The position numbers were made by a program, and so were the translations under genes. 64,000 bases of DNA. Origin: a virus. Under the pieces are notes generated by a model. The model had not been told where the DNA came from. It worked only from the letters and a program-made list of their open reading frames with translations, and ran no database searches. Location: the IMG/VR virus record IMGVR_UViG_3300023174_000045, positions 62,001 through 126,000 of that record; one strand, 5' to 3'. Within the stretch, counting starts at the first letter, position 1, and the number at the start of each line of letters is the position of its first letter. Shown here piece after piece: positions 47,922 through 57,229 of the stretch.

Positions 47922-48356
47922 TTGGAAACTGTGCAAATTTCATTTGATGTGGAAACGTCTGACGCCGAGTGTCCACTGAGTGTTCAAATTTGGCTGAATG
48001 ATTCTTTGTTGCTGGACAACGCCCATGTAAAAGAAAAGATTGCATTTGTTCACGACATGAGCGATGATGATGGCAAACATCAATTGCGCATTGTGATTTC
48101 AGGCAAAACACCAGATCATACCAAAGTTGACGACAACGGCAATATTATCAAAGATGCCACTTTGCAACTGTCTGCTGTGACCATTGACGGCATTGACGTA
48201 AATCAGTTGTTTTTAGACAGGTGTGTTTACACACATGATTTCAACGGCACACAACCCAAAATTGCTGACACATTTCACAGTGTTGCAGGTTGTAATGGCA
48301 CTATTGTGTTTGAATTTACCACTCCCATTTACCTGTGGTTGTTGGAAAACATGTAA
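47922..48356 (+). CDS. conserved protein, TTG start
   Basis: A 144-residue beta-rich protein. The only suitable start is TTG at 47922, with TTTAGGATAAAA in front; the next ATG is deep within the protein. Repeated beta strands (LSVQIWLNDSLLLDN; QLRIVISGKTPDH) suggest a carbohydrate-binding-like fold; a YLWLLENM end is shared with relatives in T4-like phages. Probably a virion protein. Confidence 0.6.
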   Translation: METVQISFDVETSDAECPLSVQIWLNDSLLLDNAHVKEKIAFVHDMSDDDGKHQLRIVISGKTPDHTKVDDNGNIIKDATLQLSAVTIDGIDVNQLFLDRCVYTHDFNGTQPKIADTFHSVAGCNGTIVFEFTTPIYLWLLENM

Positions 48357-48359
48357 CCA

Positions 48360-48365
48360 TAAATA
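48360..48365 (+). promoter_or_regulatory. late promoter-like element, 6 bases before start
   Basis: CATAAATACAGGGTATG: TAAATA six bases before the ATG at 48372. Confidence 0.6.
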
Positions 48366-48371
48366 CAGGGT

Positions 48372-49418
48372 ATGAAACAAGTTGTTATTATGCCCGGTGG
48401 CTTTCACCCTTTTCACGCAGGACACGCTGAGTTATATCAATCAGCGAAAAAAGCCTTTCCTGGCGCTGACGTGTATGTGGCTGCTACCAACGACACCAGC
48501 AACAGACCTTTCCCCTTTGCACTGAAAGAAAAACTGGCACAGTTGGCCGGAATCCCTGCAGGCCGATTTGTACAAGTCAAGTCACCGTTTGGTGCAGAAG
48601 AAATAACCAGCCGATACGATCCAGAAACCACACAGTTGATCTTTGTCAAGAGTGAAAAAAACAGCCGATCAGGTCCCAGCCCCGAAGGTCCTTTTCCAGC
48701 AGAGCCTGATCCTGCAACAGGCCAATTGCCCTTGGTCACTAGAGGAGCCAGAAAAGGCTTGCCTGTGAGTGATCGATTACAATATTATCAACCAGGTCAG
48801 CCAATGGCGCCCATGAGTCAACACTCTTATCTTGCTTATTTGCCCACTGTGGAATTTGGCCCTGGTATGACATCAGGGTCCGAAATACGCACAGCATGGC
48901 CAAAATTAAATGAAAAACGTAAAACTGCGCTGATAATGAGCTTGTATCCAAAGACACAAGCCAACCCCAAGTTAGCCGCCAATGTTGTGCAAATGCTGGA
49001 CAATGCCATGGGCACAGTGGACGAAGACATCAGCCGCAGAGGATTTTTACGTGGTGCAGGTGCTGCCGCTGGCATGGCTGCCGCAGGCGCTGTGGGTGCA
49101 AAAGAACTTGCCCGGCCAACAATCATAGCCATTGTACGAATTGGCGATCAGACAAAACAATTCAACCTTGGTACTAAATTTGATACTTCAAAACAAGCAG
49201 AAGATTTTGTTGCCAATTTTCTAGACAAACAAGGCATACAAGGATACACCATTGAAATACAACGTGGTTATACCAACGAAAATCAAGGCTGGGCTGCCAC
49301 ATATGAAGCAGACGGACTCACTGCCGGAACCGGTGTCACAGGTGGCATGCATGCCACATACCAAGATCGATACAATCAACCCACTACAGAAGACTATGTG
49401 GAAGAACGTCGGTCGTAA
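48372..49418 (+). CDS. cytidylyltransferase-like protein with internal twin-Arg motif
   Basis: A 348-residue protein. Residues 1-190 are a nucleotidyltransferase of the HIGH family: VIMPGGFHPFHAGHAELY with H15-x-G-H18, as in NMN-adenylyl or glycerol-3-phosphate cytidylyltransferases, joining a nucleotide to a small phosphate. Then a VDEDISRRGFLRG segment (about 218-228) followed by an Ala/Gly-rich helix, which looks like a twin-arginine signal placed in the middle, and a 100-residue C-terminal domain. The [V]-D-E at the join matches the cut sites of the neighbouring proteins; cutting there would expose the R-R signal near a new N-terminus. Confidence 0.75.
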   Translation: MKQVVIMPGGFHPFHAGHAELYQSAKKAFPGADVYVAATNDTSNRPFPFALKEKLAQLAGIPAGRFVQVKSPFGAEEITSRYDPETTQLIFVKSEKNSRSGPSPEGPFPAEPDPATGQLPLVTRGARKGLPVSDRLQYYQPGQPMAPMSQHSYLAYLPTVEFGPGMTSGSEIRTAWPKLNEKRKTALIMSLYPKTQANPKLAANVVQMLDNAMGTVDEDISRRGFLRGAGAAAGMAAAGAVGAKELARPTIIAIVRIGDQTKQFNLGTKFDTSKQAEDFVANFLDKQGIQGYTIEIQRGYTNENQGWAATYEADGLTAGTGVTGGMHATYQDRYNQPTTEDYVEERRS

Positions 49419-49444
49419 AAAATAACACACGCTGTTATAATCTT

Positions 49445-49450
49445 TAAATA
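49445..49450 (+). promoter_or_regulatory. late promoter-like element
   Basis: TTTAAATACTAGC, 25 bases before the ATG at 49476; an ACGGAGAAC ribosome-binding site follows. A GTTATAAT at 49434-49441 may be a host-type -10. Confidence 0.55.
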
Positions 49451-49475
49451 CTAGCACATTTTTAACGGAGAACCC

Positions 49476-50390
49476 ATGTCTGAAACCAAAGCCGACGCAG
49501 TGCCTACCACTGTACCCCCAACTGATCCTGTGCAAACAAATCAGAACAATATTCAAGTAAACATTGATTATTTGCGTACCACACGAGTGCATATCTGCAT
49601 GCCTTGTTATGGTGGACAGTTGACAGAACAATGTTTTATGAGTTATATCAAATGGGCCAACATGTGCCGTCAACTCAACATTGACTGGACTGTGGAAACC
49701 ATGACCAATGAATCATTGATCAGTCGCGCACGTAACACACTCACTGCCAAGTTCTTGCACAACAAAGAAAGCACACACTTGATGTTTATTGACGCTGACA
49801 TTGGCTGGGAACCCTGGCATTTGTTGGTCATGCTGGATGCACAAAAAGACGTCATCGGTGGATTGTATCCTATGAAAAGCCTGCCTGTGAAATGGTGTGT
49901 CAACGGTATTCCTGGCTTGGTAGAAGACCCCAACAGCCCACACATCGAAGTCACAAAAACTGGCACAGGTTTCTTGTTGATCAAGCGTGATGTGTTTGAA
50001 AAATTAGATGCACATCCTGCCACTAGACCTTTCAACAACGACATTGGCCTGCCCGCAGAACTCAATCCCTACATGAAAACCTACTTTGACACTGCTGTGC
50101 GTGAAAACCGCTACTATTCAGAAGACTGGACATTCTGTGAAAACTGGCGTGATCTGGGTGGACAAGTGTTTGTGGACAAGCGTATTTTGTTGCGCCACGT
50201 GGGCACATACACATTTGACTACAACACACACGAGCAACTGTACAAGGATCTCAAAGTGATGTTTGAGCCAACTATCACCGTGGCTGCCCCCGAGGCAACA
50301 CATGAATTAATCAGCGATGCCAATCCTGCTGTAGAGCCTGAAGTAATGGCAAGTAGCAAGAAGAGCAAGAAAGCCGCTGCCGCAGTGTAA
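49476..50390 (+). CDS. GT-A-type glycosyltransferase
   Basis: A 304-residue protein of a glycosyltransferase-like family common in phages. After a disordered start (residues 1-32), VHICMPCYGGQLTEQCFMSY and SLISRARNTLTAKFL give the nucleotide-binding fold, and D106-A-D108 (LMFIDADIGW) is the metal-binding DxD. IGGLYPMKSLP and GTGFLLIKRDVF follow. It would move a sugar to DNA, protein or a fibre; which is unknown. The C-terminal tail is Lys/Ala-rich. Confidence 0.82.
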   Translation: MSETKADAVPTTVPPTDPVQTNQNNIQVNIDYLRTTRVHICMPCYGGQLTEQCFMSYIKWANMCRQLNIDWTVETMTNESLISRARNTLTAKFLHNKESTHLMFIDADIGWEPWHLLVMLDAQKDVIGGLYPMKSLPVKWCVNGIPGLVEDPNSPHIEVTKTGTGFLLIKRDVFEKLDAHPATRPFNNDIGLPAELNPYMKTYFDTAVRENRYYSEDWTFCENWRDLGGQVFVDKRILLRHVGTYTFDYNTHEQLYKDLKVMFEPTITVAAPEATHELISDANPAVEPEVMASSKKSKKAAAAV

Positions 50391-50393
50391 CGG

Positions 50394-50399
50394 TAAATA
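50394..50399 (+). promoter_or_regulatory. late promoter-like element, 6 bases before start
   Basis: GGTAAATACAACTTATG: TAAATA six bases before the ATG at 50406, with no Shine-Dalgarno. Confidence 0.6.
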
Positions 50400-50405
50400 C
50401 AACTT

Positions 50406-53400
50406 ATGAATATTCATGAGTTGGACTCTTACAATCTTGGCGACGCAGTAAAGTTTCACCGCCGTCTCAATCCCAGAATCTGGGGGCGAGACGAGCATTT
50501 ACTGCCAGAAGTGCGCAACAAACTGCTGGCCATTGCCGCAGACTTTCAAGAATTCTTGGGTGTTGATAATCTCAACGTTGAAGATATCACCATATCAGGC
50601 TCCAACGCAGCCTACTCCTACACAAAAAACTCAGACATTGATCTACACCTTGTTGTAGCAATGCCCGACAATCCTGTGTATCAGGAATTGTTTAATGCTA
50701 AAAAATATCAATACAACGACGAGCACAACATAAAAATTGGCGGTGCTGATGTGGAATTGTATGTGCAACCTGCGGATCAAGCACACCACAGTCAAGGCAT
50801 TTACTCAATCAAAGATTCGGAATGGCGTCAGATACCACAACGCAAACGTGCGCAGATAGATGATTCTTGTGTGCGTGACAAAACAGCTGACTTGGATGCT
50901 AGAATACACGCCGCAATCAAAAGTCGAAATTTAGAATCCATTAGCACACTGTGGGACAAGATCAAAGCCATGCGCAAAAGCGGACTTGAACAGCACGGTG
51001 AATTTGGTTGCGAAAATATCTCTTTCAAACTGTTGCGCAACAAGGGCTGTATTGGTGCGCTAAAAGATGCAATGATGTCCGAAAAAGATCGTGAACTCAG
51101 TTTGCGTGAAGCACCTGCAACGCCATTTCGTTATGGCTATGGTTCTGAAGTTGACGAAGCCAGTTTGGCAGACATGCGAGCTGCCTTTGCCGCAGATGCC
51201 AAACCACAAAAACAAGAAGTATTTCACAGTCATGATGAATACGAAAAAGTTCGAAAACAACGCGAAGCTGAACGCGAAGAAAAAATCAAACAAATAGCAA
51301 GAAAACCAATGAAGCCGTGGTCGGGAGGCTTGGAAGAAGGCCATCAAGGTCAACCTTACAGTAGTGAAGATGGTGTTGCTGCCAGTACCAAAATGTTCTG
51401 TGAAGACAATGATGACACCCTGGTACACGACTTTATTCAACACACTGCCATGGAACTGGGCATTGATCCCATGCCCGAAATTGTGTTGCACACTGATCCT
51501 GAATGGAGCACCAACAATCACAGTTTTGGCCGCTATGACCCCGAAAGCCACACACTCAACGTCAGCATGCCCAATCGTCACATCCTGGATGTGTTGCGTA
51601 CTGTGGCACATGAACTGGTACACTGCTCACAAAATCAACAGCATGGCAACTTGCCTCCAAATGCAGGCGAAACTGGTAGTCGCTGGGAAAATGATGCCAA
51701 TGCCCGAGCTGGCATAATCATGCGTGACTGGGCCAACACACATCCTGAACACTTTGAATTGCCCCCACTGGACGAAAGTGCGTCAGGATACATTCCTAAA
51801 AATAAAAAAGAAGCAGCCATGCCACAGTATGCCATGGCCTTGAGCGTGGATATCAAGCCAGGACAGACTGGCAAAGAAGCCAACAAGCTGGCATTGCAAA
51901 CAGGCCGCAATGGCGAGCCAGGCTTGTTGATGAAAACTGTGAACTTGCGTGAGTATAAGATGCCACAGCCCAGTCAAGGTCCTGGACGATATAGAGACTT
52001 GAATGAACCACTGGGTCCAGAGACTCCGCCCGAAATGCCAGATGGCACAATCAAAGTAGATGTATCGGACATGTACGACTGGTACAAACTGGGTCAAAAG
52101 ATATCAGACTTAGGCAGTATCAAACCTGGTGAACTAGGGTCAGGTCCTCCAAGTACAGTGTTTGCATTTGGCTCAGAAGATTTAGAAAACATGTACAGTC
52201 ATGAACTCACAAAACTGGGTTTAAAAACACACGACTTGGATGAGCCTGGCGAAGAAGACATTGACGAGAGTGCAAGCGATTACCAAATACACAACACTGA
52301 GAAACTGGATCGTGTGCTGGCCAAGTGTTGTGCTATGATTGAGCGAGGGCAACAAACGGATCCTGAGCGTTACGGTATGGTTGCTGCCTGTGTGATTGAT
52401 CCTGACAATAAACAGGTGTACGGCATCAACTTACCCGGCACTGATGGCACACGCAGACATGCTGAACGTGTGGCCATCAACAAGTACCGCAAGCAGCACG
52501 GTGACATTCCTAAAGGCAGCATTGTGGTCACGACACTGAGTCCCTGCAATAGCCCCATGGATGAACGTGCAGGCGAGAGTTGCAAAGACTTACTAAACAG
52601 TGCGGGCATACACAAAGTGTATTGTGGTTACATTGACCCCACACAGCACGATGATGAGGATGCTGACTTTGTTACAGGTGTCACACAAAATGACGACTTG
52701 TGGGACAGTTGCAAAGCATTTGCCGACACATTCTTACATGAAGATGACTTAGAAGAAGGAATAAAGTCTGCATTGGCCACTGCGGCTTTGGCAGGAACAA
52801 TGGCCATGGGGGCTCAAGCAAAAGCACCAACTATGGTTCAACAAATCGTCGAGCCTGGTGATACAATTTACAGCATAGCAAGACAAACTGGTGCAGATCC
52901 CAAAGAGATATACAAACTCAACAAGATGGATCGTAATACCAAGCTAGAGATAGGACAAAAGGTTCTGGTACCCGATTATGCTAGGCCTATTAGTAAAATG
53001 CCTGCCTCTGTAACACCCACAGTCAAACAAGAACCTGTAAAAGTGGCACCTCCTGCACCAACATTAAAAGATAAAATCTCATCAATGCTACCTAAATTTC
53101 CAGATGATGACGAAGGTGTTGTATTATTGAGCGACAATCCTGACGCAGAAGCCGCGCTACAAACTGCTGCCAAAGCCGCAGGACTTAAAGGTTCTGAACT
53201 GGCACAGTTCATGGCACAGACCCGACACGAAAGTGCAAACTTTGCACACATGAAAGAAATTGGCACTAAGAAAAAATTTGATCATTATGAAAAAAATCGT
53301 ACTCTAGCAAGACGATTAGGCAATACAGTCAAAGGTGATGGAGAAAGATTTAAAGGCCGTGGGTTCATTCAGTTGACCGGACGTGACAACTATACCAGAG

Positions 53401-53630
53401 CCAGCCAACAAATCTTTGGCGATGACCGACTGGTAAGAAATCCTGACTTGGCCAGCAAGTTGGATGTGGCAGCAAAAGTTGCACTGTGGTATTGGAAAAA
53501 TCAAGTTAGGCCCAAAGTCAATGATTTTAACAATACCACACAAGTTGTCAAAGCAATCAATGCTGACGAACCAATGAATGTTGTAAAACAACGTCACAAC
53601 AAATTCAAAGAATATTTGGCGGTGTTATGA
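50406..53630 (+). CDS. multidomain polyprotein: nucleotidyltransferase, zincin, deaminase, LysM, GH19
   Basis: A 1,074-residue protein. In order: (1) nucleotidyltransferase fold, G65-S66 and D77-I-D79 (TISGSNAAYSY, NSDIDLHLVV); (2) charged linker; (3) about 340-450 zinc-metalloprotease-like domain with H402-E-L-V-H406; (4) about 460-620 unrecognised domain; (5) about 622-780 cytidine-deaminase-like domain with H685-A-E687 and P-C714-x11-C726; (6) about 795-850 LysM (VEPGDTIYSIARQTGA); (7) about 880-1074 GH19 (RGFIQLTGRDNY). The joins carry L-R-E235, L-E-E311, L-D-E457, I-D-E621 and L-E-E784, each followed by A, G or S, the pattern cut by T4-type prohead protease. I infer a set of separate enzymes released inside the capsid. 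The wall-binding part may help DNA entry; the rest would act in the new host. Confidence 0.78.
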   Translation: MNIHELDSYNLGDAVKFHRRLNPRIWGRDEHLLPEVRNKLLAIAADFQEFLGVDNLNVEDITISGSNAAYSYTKNSDIDLHLVVAMPDNPVYQELFNAKKYQYNDEHNIKIGGADVELYVQPADQAHHSQGIYSIKDSEWRQIPQRKRAQIDDSCVRDKTADLDARIHAAIKSRNLESISTLWDKIKAMRKSGLEQHGEFGCENISFKLLRNKGCIGALKDAMMSEKDRELSLREAPATPFRYGYGSEVDEASLADMRAAFAADAKPQKQEVFHSHDEYEKVRKQREAEREEKIKQIARKPMKPWSGGLEEGHQGQPYSSEDGVAASTKMFCEDNDDTLVHDFIQHTAMELGIDPMPEIVLHTDPEWSTNNHSFGRYDPESHTLNVSMPNRHILDVLRTVAHELVHCSQNQQHGNLPPNAGETGSRWENDANARAGIIMRDWANTHPEHFELPPLDESASGYIPKNKKEAAMPQYAMALSVDIKPGQTGKEANKLALQTGRNGEPGLLMKTVNLREYKMPQPSQGPGRYRDLNEPLGPETPPEMPDGTIKVDVSDMYDWYKLGQKISDLGSIKPGELGSGPPSTVFAFGSEDLENMYSHELTKLGLKTHDLDEPGEEDIDESASDYQIHNTEKLDRVLAKCCAMIERGQQTDPERYGMVAACVIDPDNKQVYGINLPGTDGTRRHAERVAINKYRKQHGDIPKGSIVVTTLSPCNSPMDERAGESCKDLLNSAGIHKVYCGYIDPTQHDDEDADFVTGVTQNDDLWDSCKAFADTFLHEDDLEEGIKSALATAALAGTMAMGAQAKAPTMVQQIVEPGDTIYSIARQTGADPKEIYKLNKMDRNTKLEIGQKVLVPDYARPISKMPASVTPTVKQEPVKVAPPAPTLKDKISSMLPKFPDDDEGVVLLSDNPDAEAALQTAAKAAGLKGSELAQFMAQTRHESANFAHMKEIGTKKKFDHYEKNRTLARRLGNTVKGDGERFKGRGFIQLTGRDNYTRASQQIFGDDRLVRNPDLASKLDVAAKVALWYWKNQVRPKVNDFNNTTQVVKAINADEPMNVVKQRHNKFKEYLAVL

Positions 53631-54934
53631 GAGCACATGAATTTCTATACAAAAAACCTCTTGATGAAGATGTTGAGAATTTTCCCATTGCCAACGTGCG
53701 CAGACCCAACGGTGCCATTGGTAACCAAGGTGTCAACACCGAACAAGCAGCAGATGTGTTGACTCATGCTGCCGGCATGCAGGTATCGCCAGACATGACC
53801 ATGCGTCAAATGGTGGATGCACTACGAGCAGATCCTGCGGCACAACAACGACTGAGACAATTTGTACAACAAAACCCTGTGACAGTGTATGCACTGCCAG
53901 ATGGTTCATATCATTTGCAAGATGGACATCACAGAACATTTTTGCTGAACTTGCTGGGTGATGAAACAGTGCCAGCCATAGTCAAAGAAGATGTCAAGGA
54001 AGCCAACACTGTGGAGTTTGAAGGGTTGACTTTGAAAGTAATCAAAAGCGGACATGAGTTAGTAGTTGATGCCCTTGATGACTGGGGTAACAAGGTACTA
54101 GGACATGTACGATTCAACATAGGCGACAACAAAGAATTGGATCCGCAAGATCTCTCTGTGGATGAGAAATATCAAGGCCAAGGTATTGCCCGTGTCATGT
54201 ATGATTATATCAAAAGCCAGGGCTATACCATTGTTAGAAGTTGGGATCAAACTGATGCAGGCGCAGGCTTTTGGAACAAGCATCGCGGAGAAGATGTTCG
54301 AGTTTGGGAAACCTTTGACAACCCTTACAAGGGCACGTGGGAAAAAAGCGATTATGGTGACGTTGATCTAAACACAAAATTACCAGACGGCACATATCTC
54401 AACATCATGTTCAATCAAGAATATGACGGAGAAGGCGACGAAGTCGTTCAAGTTGAATTCCACAGAAACAACAGCCAAGAAGTCACGGGCGAGGGCGATG
54501 CACAGCGTATCTTTGCCACAGTGTTGGATGCTATACAAAAATACATTAAAAAATACAAACCCGAAAGACTAAGTTTCTCAGCAAGCAAATCAGTGGACAT
54601 GGACGCAGACGATGTTGAACACTTCAATCCAGAAAGCCGTGCCAAGTTATACACCAGACTGGTACAACGATATGCTGGCACCTGGGGTTATCAGGCTCAG
54701 GTCAGCGACGAAGGCGATGTGGTTATATATCAACTGACTAGAACCATAGCAGAAAACTTTGCAGACGGTAAAAATCCCGGCCGCAAAGGACTCAGTAAGC
54801 GCATGGGTGTGAACACCAAGGCCAGTGTTAGTAGTTTGCGCAACACAGCCAAACATTCATCAGGTGAGAAACAACGCATGGCCCACTGGCTGGCCAACAT
54901 GAAAGCTGGTAGAGCAAAGGCACGAAGAAAATGA
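53627..54934 (+). CDS. ParB-like plus GNAT fusion with conserved basic tail
   Basis: A 435-residue protein. A leader MRAHEFLYKKPLDE ends in L-D-E. Residues about 30-120 are ParB/sulfiredoxin-like with LQDGHHRTFLL (D-G-H-H-R, 99-103). Residues 125-240 are a GNAT acetyltransferase (LSVDEKYQGQGIARVMYDYI with the Q-x-x-G-x-A loop). A beta domain follows, and the last 60 residues, from IAENFADGKNPGRKG through VSSLRNTAKHSSGEKQRM to HWLANMKAGRAK, match a module seen in many marine phage proteins. Another I-A-E precedes this module. Overlaps both neighbours by 4 bases. Proposed head cargo. Confidence 0.7.
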   Translation: MRAHEFLYKKPLDEDVENFPIANVRRPNGAIGNQGVNTEQAADVLTHAAGMQVSPDMTMRQMVDALRADPAAQQRLRQFVQQNPVTVYALPDGSYHLQDGHHRTFLLNLLGDETVPAIVKEDVKEANTVEFEGLTLKVIKSGHELVVDALDDWGNKVLGHVRFNIGDNKELDPQDLSVDEKYQGQGIARVMYDYIKSQGYTIVRSWDQTDAGAGFWNKHRGEDVRVWETFDNPYKGTWEKSDYGDVDLNTKLPDGTYLNIMFNQEYDGEGDEVVQVEFHRNNSQEVTGEGDAQRIFATVLDAIQKYIKKYKPERLSFSASKSVDMDADDVEHFNPESRAKLYTRLVQRYAGTWGYQAQVSDEGDVVIYQLTRTIAENFADGKNPGRKGLSKRMGVNTKASVSSLRNTAKHSSGEKQRMAHWLANMKAGRAKARRK

Positions 54935-56094
54935 AAATACGACAAATTGTAGAAGCCGCTGAACGTGGCAAAACACTGGGCGGATTCCCCATCAAAGTAT
55001 TGCATGTGGAACACGGTGCCACAGACGAAGCACTCAAACTGGATGCACCACAACAGTCTTGGAGCAACCAAGACATGCAAGACTACTTGAGTCGTGTTAA
55101 AACTGGTACCAAGACCAAAGCCGACAAGTTCCGACCCATCATACACGGCAGCAATGTCAAAGCCATTACCAAAGATGACGGTGGTACAGAATGGGATTTG
55201 GATGATTTAAAAAGTCAGATCATGCAGCCGCCAAGACAGATCTTGGGTACCAATGCCAAAATGGCCAAGAGCAAACAAGAAGGCGCCATCACATATGACC
55301 TAACACTGCCGGCATTGAGTGGCATTGTGGTGGATGAAGACACAGGCGAATTTGTGGAAGTGATAACCTGCCCTGGTGCTGGCGAGTGCCAAACCTACTG
55401 CTATGCTAGAAAAGGTGGTTATGTGATGTTCCCAGCCAGTTCAATGAGTGCGGCACAGGCCTTGAACTTCTTGGTCAACCACCCTTCGGACTACATGGAG
55501 AAGTTTGACGGCGAAGTCAAAAAAGCCGCTGCATTAGCCAGCAAAAACGGCATCAAGTTGTTGGTGCGCATACATGATGCTGGCGACTTCTTCTCCAAAG
55601 AATACTACAATCTCATGATGGATGTGGCCAAGAACAATCCAGATGTAAAGTTCTATTTCTACACCAAGATGGGACAAATAGTAACAGACCCTGACACACC
55701 CGACAACGTGGTCAAACAGTTCTCACCTGGCGCCAAGAGTCGTGAAGTCAAAACAGTTCAACTGCAACGTGATGCTGGCAAACATGTCAAAGACGCGGTG
55801 ACATTGCCCAAGGACATGTTCCGTGATTTGTTTGTGACAGATGCCAAGGGCAAGTATGTCAAGGACGAAAAGGGACGTACACAGGTTCGCAGTCCCCAGG
55901 CGTGGCAACAGTTCCGTCAAGAACTGGGCGCAAAATACAACATTGACCCCGACACTGTGATCACATACGATGAAATGAACCGCATACCCGAAGGCCCTGC
56001 ACCCAAATGGAACGTTGTAGTGTTTCCTGCAGGGCATGGAGACCTAGGCGCCAGCAGACTGGACGTGGCAAACCAATTCTTGATGTTCCACTAA
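54931..56094 (+). CDS. Gp88-like protein
   Basis: A 387-residue protein. The leader MKIRQIVE ends in I-V-E, like a capsid-targeting sequence. The body fits phage Gp88: a Cys cluster C147-P-G-A-G-E-C153...C157 (CPGAGECQTYCYARKGGY), and later VRIHDAGDFFSKEYYNLM and FYFYTKMG. The Cys set may bind a metal or Fe-S cluster; the barrel-like order recalls radical SAM proteins, but the family function is not known. ATGA overlap with the gene before. Confidence 0.72.
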   Translation: MKIRQIVEAAERGKTLGGFPIKVLHVEHGATDEALKLDAPQQSWSNQDMQDYLSRVKTGTKTKADKFRPIIHGSNVKAITKDDGGTEWDLDDLKSQIMQPPRQILGTNAKMAKSKQEGAITYDLTLPALSGIVVDEDTGEFVEVITCPGAGECQTYCYARKGGYVMFPASSMSAAQALNFLVNHPSDYMEKFDGEVKKAAALASKNGIKLLVRIHDAGDFFSKEYYNLMMDVAKNNPDVKFYFYTKMGQIVTDPDTPDNVVKQFSPGAKSREVKTVQLQRDAGKHVKDAVTLPKDMFRDLFVTDAKGKYVKDEKGRTQVRSPQAWQQFRQELGAKYNIDPDTVITYDEMNRIPEGPAPKWNVVVFPAGHGDLGASRLDVANQFLMFH

Positions 56095-56097
56095 ATA
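56092..56097 (+). promoter_or_regulatory. late promoter-like element, 7 bases before start
   Basis: CTAAATATATTATCATG: overlaps the stop of the Gp88-like gene and lies 7 bases before the ATG at 56105. No Shine-Dalgarno. Confidence 0.6.
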
Positions 56098-56104
56098 TAT
56101 TATC

Positions 56105-57229
56105 ATGAATTTATACGACCTGTTCAACGAAGAAAAAGTGCGCCTTGACCCCAAGTGCTGGAAGGGCAAAAAGATTGGCAATCCCAAGACCAAGATGAAG
56201 GGCGGCGTGCGTGTAAACAACTGTGTGCCTGCTGAGAGCATAGCAGAAAATGCCGGGCAACCACTCACAGTTCAACAATTGGCCGCCATCAGTGATGAGG
56301 CCTTGGATCAAGCATATGGGTATGGACGTAGTACACCCAGCAACAACTTTGGCTGGCAAGCCAATTTGAAGTCAGCTGCCTATGCCAAGCAAATGATTGA
56401 TCAGGGTGTGACAGACATTGAAGCCATCAGTGATGCTATTCACAAAGGATGGAACACTACTGCACAGGCATTTGTACAAGATCCTGAACAGTTTGATGAC
56501 ACAGCAAAACTGGCAGCAGCCGGCAAACTAGAAGCCAAACTTCAACAGCGAGCACAGTTGATGAAACAAAATTATGCTCAGTTACCTGAAGAAGAAAAAG
56601 AAAAAGACCGTGTGGTTGCACGAGCACTGTTACAGGCCATTCGTGGATCACAACAACCAGATGTGGCAGAAGGCGTGATGTACGGTGCAGAAAACTTGCA
56701 CGTAGGCGACGATGTGATCATTAGTGGCGATGTCAATCTCAAAGGTGCCACTGGCGTGATTGACAGCTTTGGCCAAGACAAACGTTTTGTTGTTGTCAAC
56801 CTGTACAATCATGGCAAGCACAGTTTCCACTCTAGTGATGTCAGCATCAACGACCATGATAATGATGAACACGATGACGATGTACTGGATGAAAAGTCTG
56901 TGAGCCAAGCACAGTTCCGTACCATGGCAGCGGCTGCACACAATCCCAAGTTTGCCAAGAAAGTTGGCATCAGTCAAGATGTTGCCAAAGAGTTTCACTC
57001 AGCAGACAAGCACAGCAATTACAAAAAGTTACCAGATCGTACCACTGAAGGCGAGCAACAAAAGGGTGCAGACTATCGTGACCCTAAGGAAGTTGACTAC
57101 GATGACGAATACGATGCCATGGTTGCCAGAGTTAAAAAGTTAGCCGGACTGGGCCCTATGCGAACTGTGTACGATCCCGCCAAGCGACAATATCGCAACA
57201 TGCCCACAGCAGTGCAGCCTAAAAAATGA
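56105..57229 (+). CDS. multi-module cargo-type protein (RyR-like, KOW-like modules)
   Basis: A 374-residue protein. It starts MNLYDLFNEEKVRLDPKCWKGKK..., where the CWKGK...GVRVNNCVP segment is a common small module in marine phage proteins. Residues about 55-175 are helical and end in YAQLPEEEKEKDRVVARALL, which resembles RyR-type domains; about 190-255 is a small beta module (NLHVGDDVIISGDVNLKG); about 265-310 a module FRTMAAAAHNPKFAKKVG seen in similar proteins. I-A-E, V-A-E and L-D-E separate the modules. Overlaps the next gene by 4 bases. Functions are not established. Confidence 0.6.
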   Translation: MNLYDLFNEEKVRLDPKCWKGKKIGNPKTKMKGGVRVNNCVPAESIAENAGQPLTVQQLAAISDEALDQAYGYGRSTPSNNFGWQANLKSAAYAKQMIDQGVTDIEAISDAIHKGWNTTAQAFVQDPEQFDDTAKLAAAGKLEAKLQQRAQLMKQNYAQLPEEEKEKDRVVARALLQAIRGSQQPDVAEGVMYGAENLHVGDDVIISGDVNLKGATGVIDSFGQDKRFVVVNLYNHGKHSFHSSDVSINDHDNDEHDDDVLDEKSVSQAQFRTMAAAAHNPKFAKKVGISQDVAKEFHSADKHSNYKKLPDRTTEGEQQKGADYRDPKEVDYDDEYDAMVARVKKLAGLGPMRTVYDPAKRQYRNMPTAVQPKK

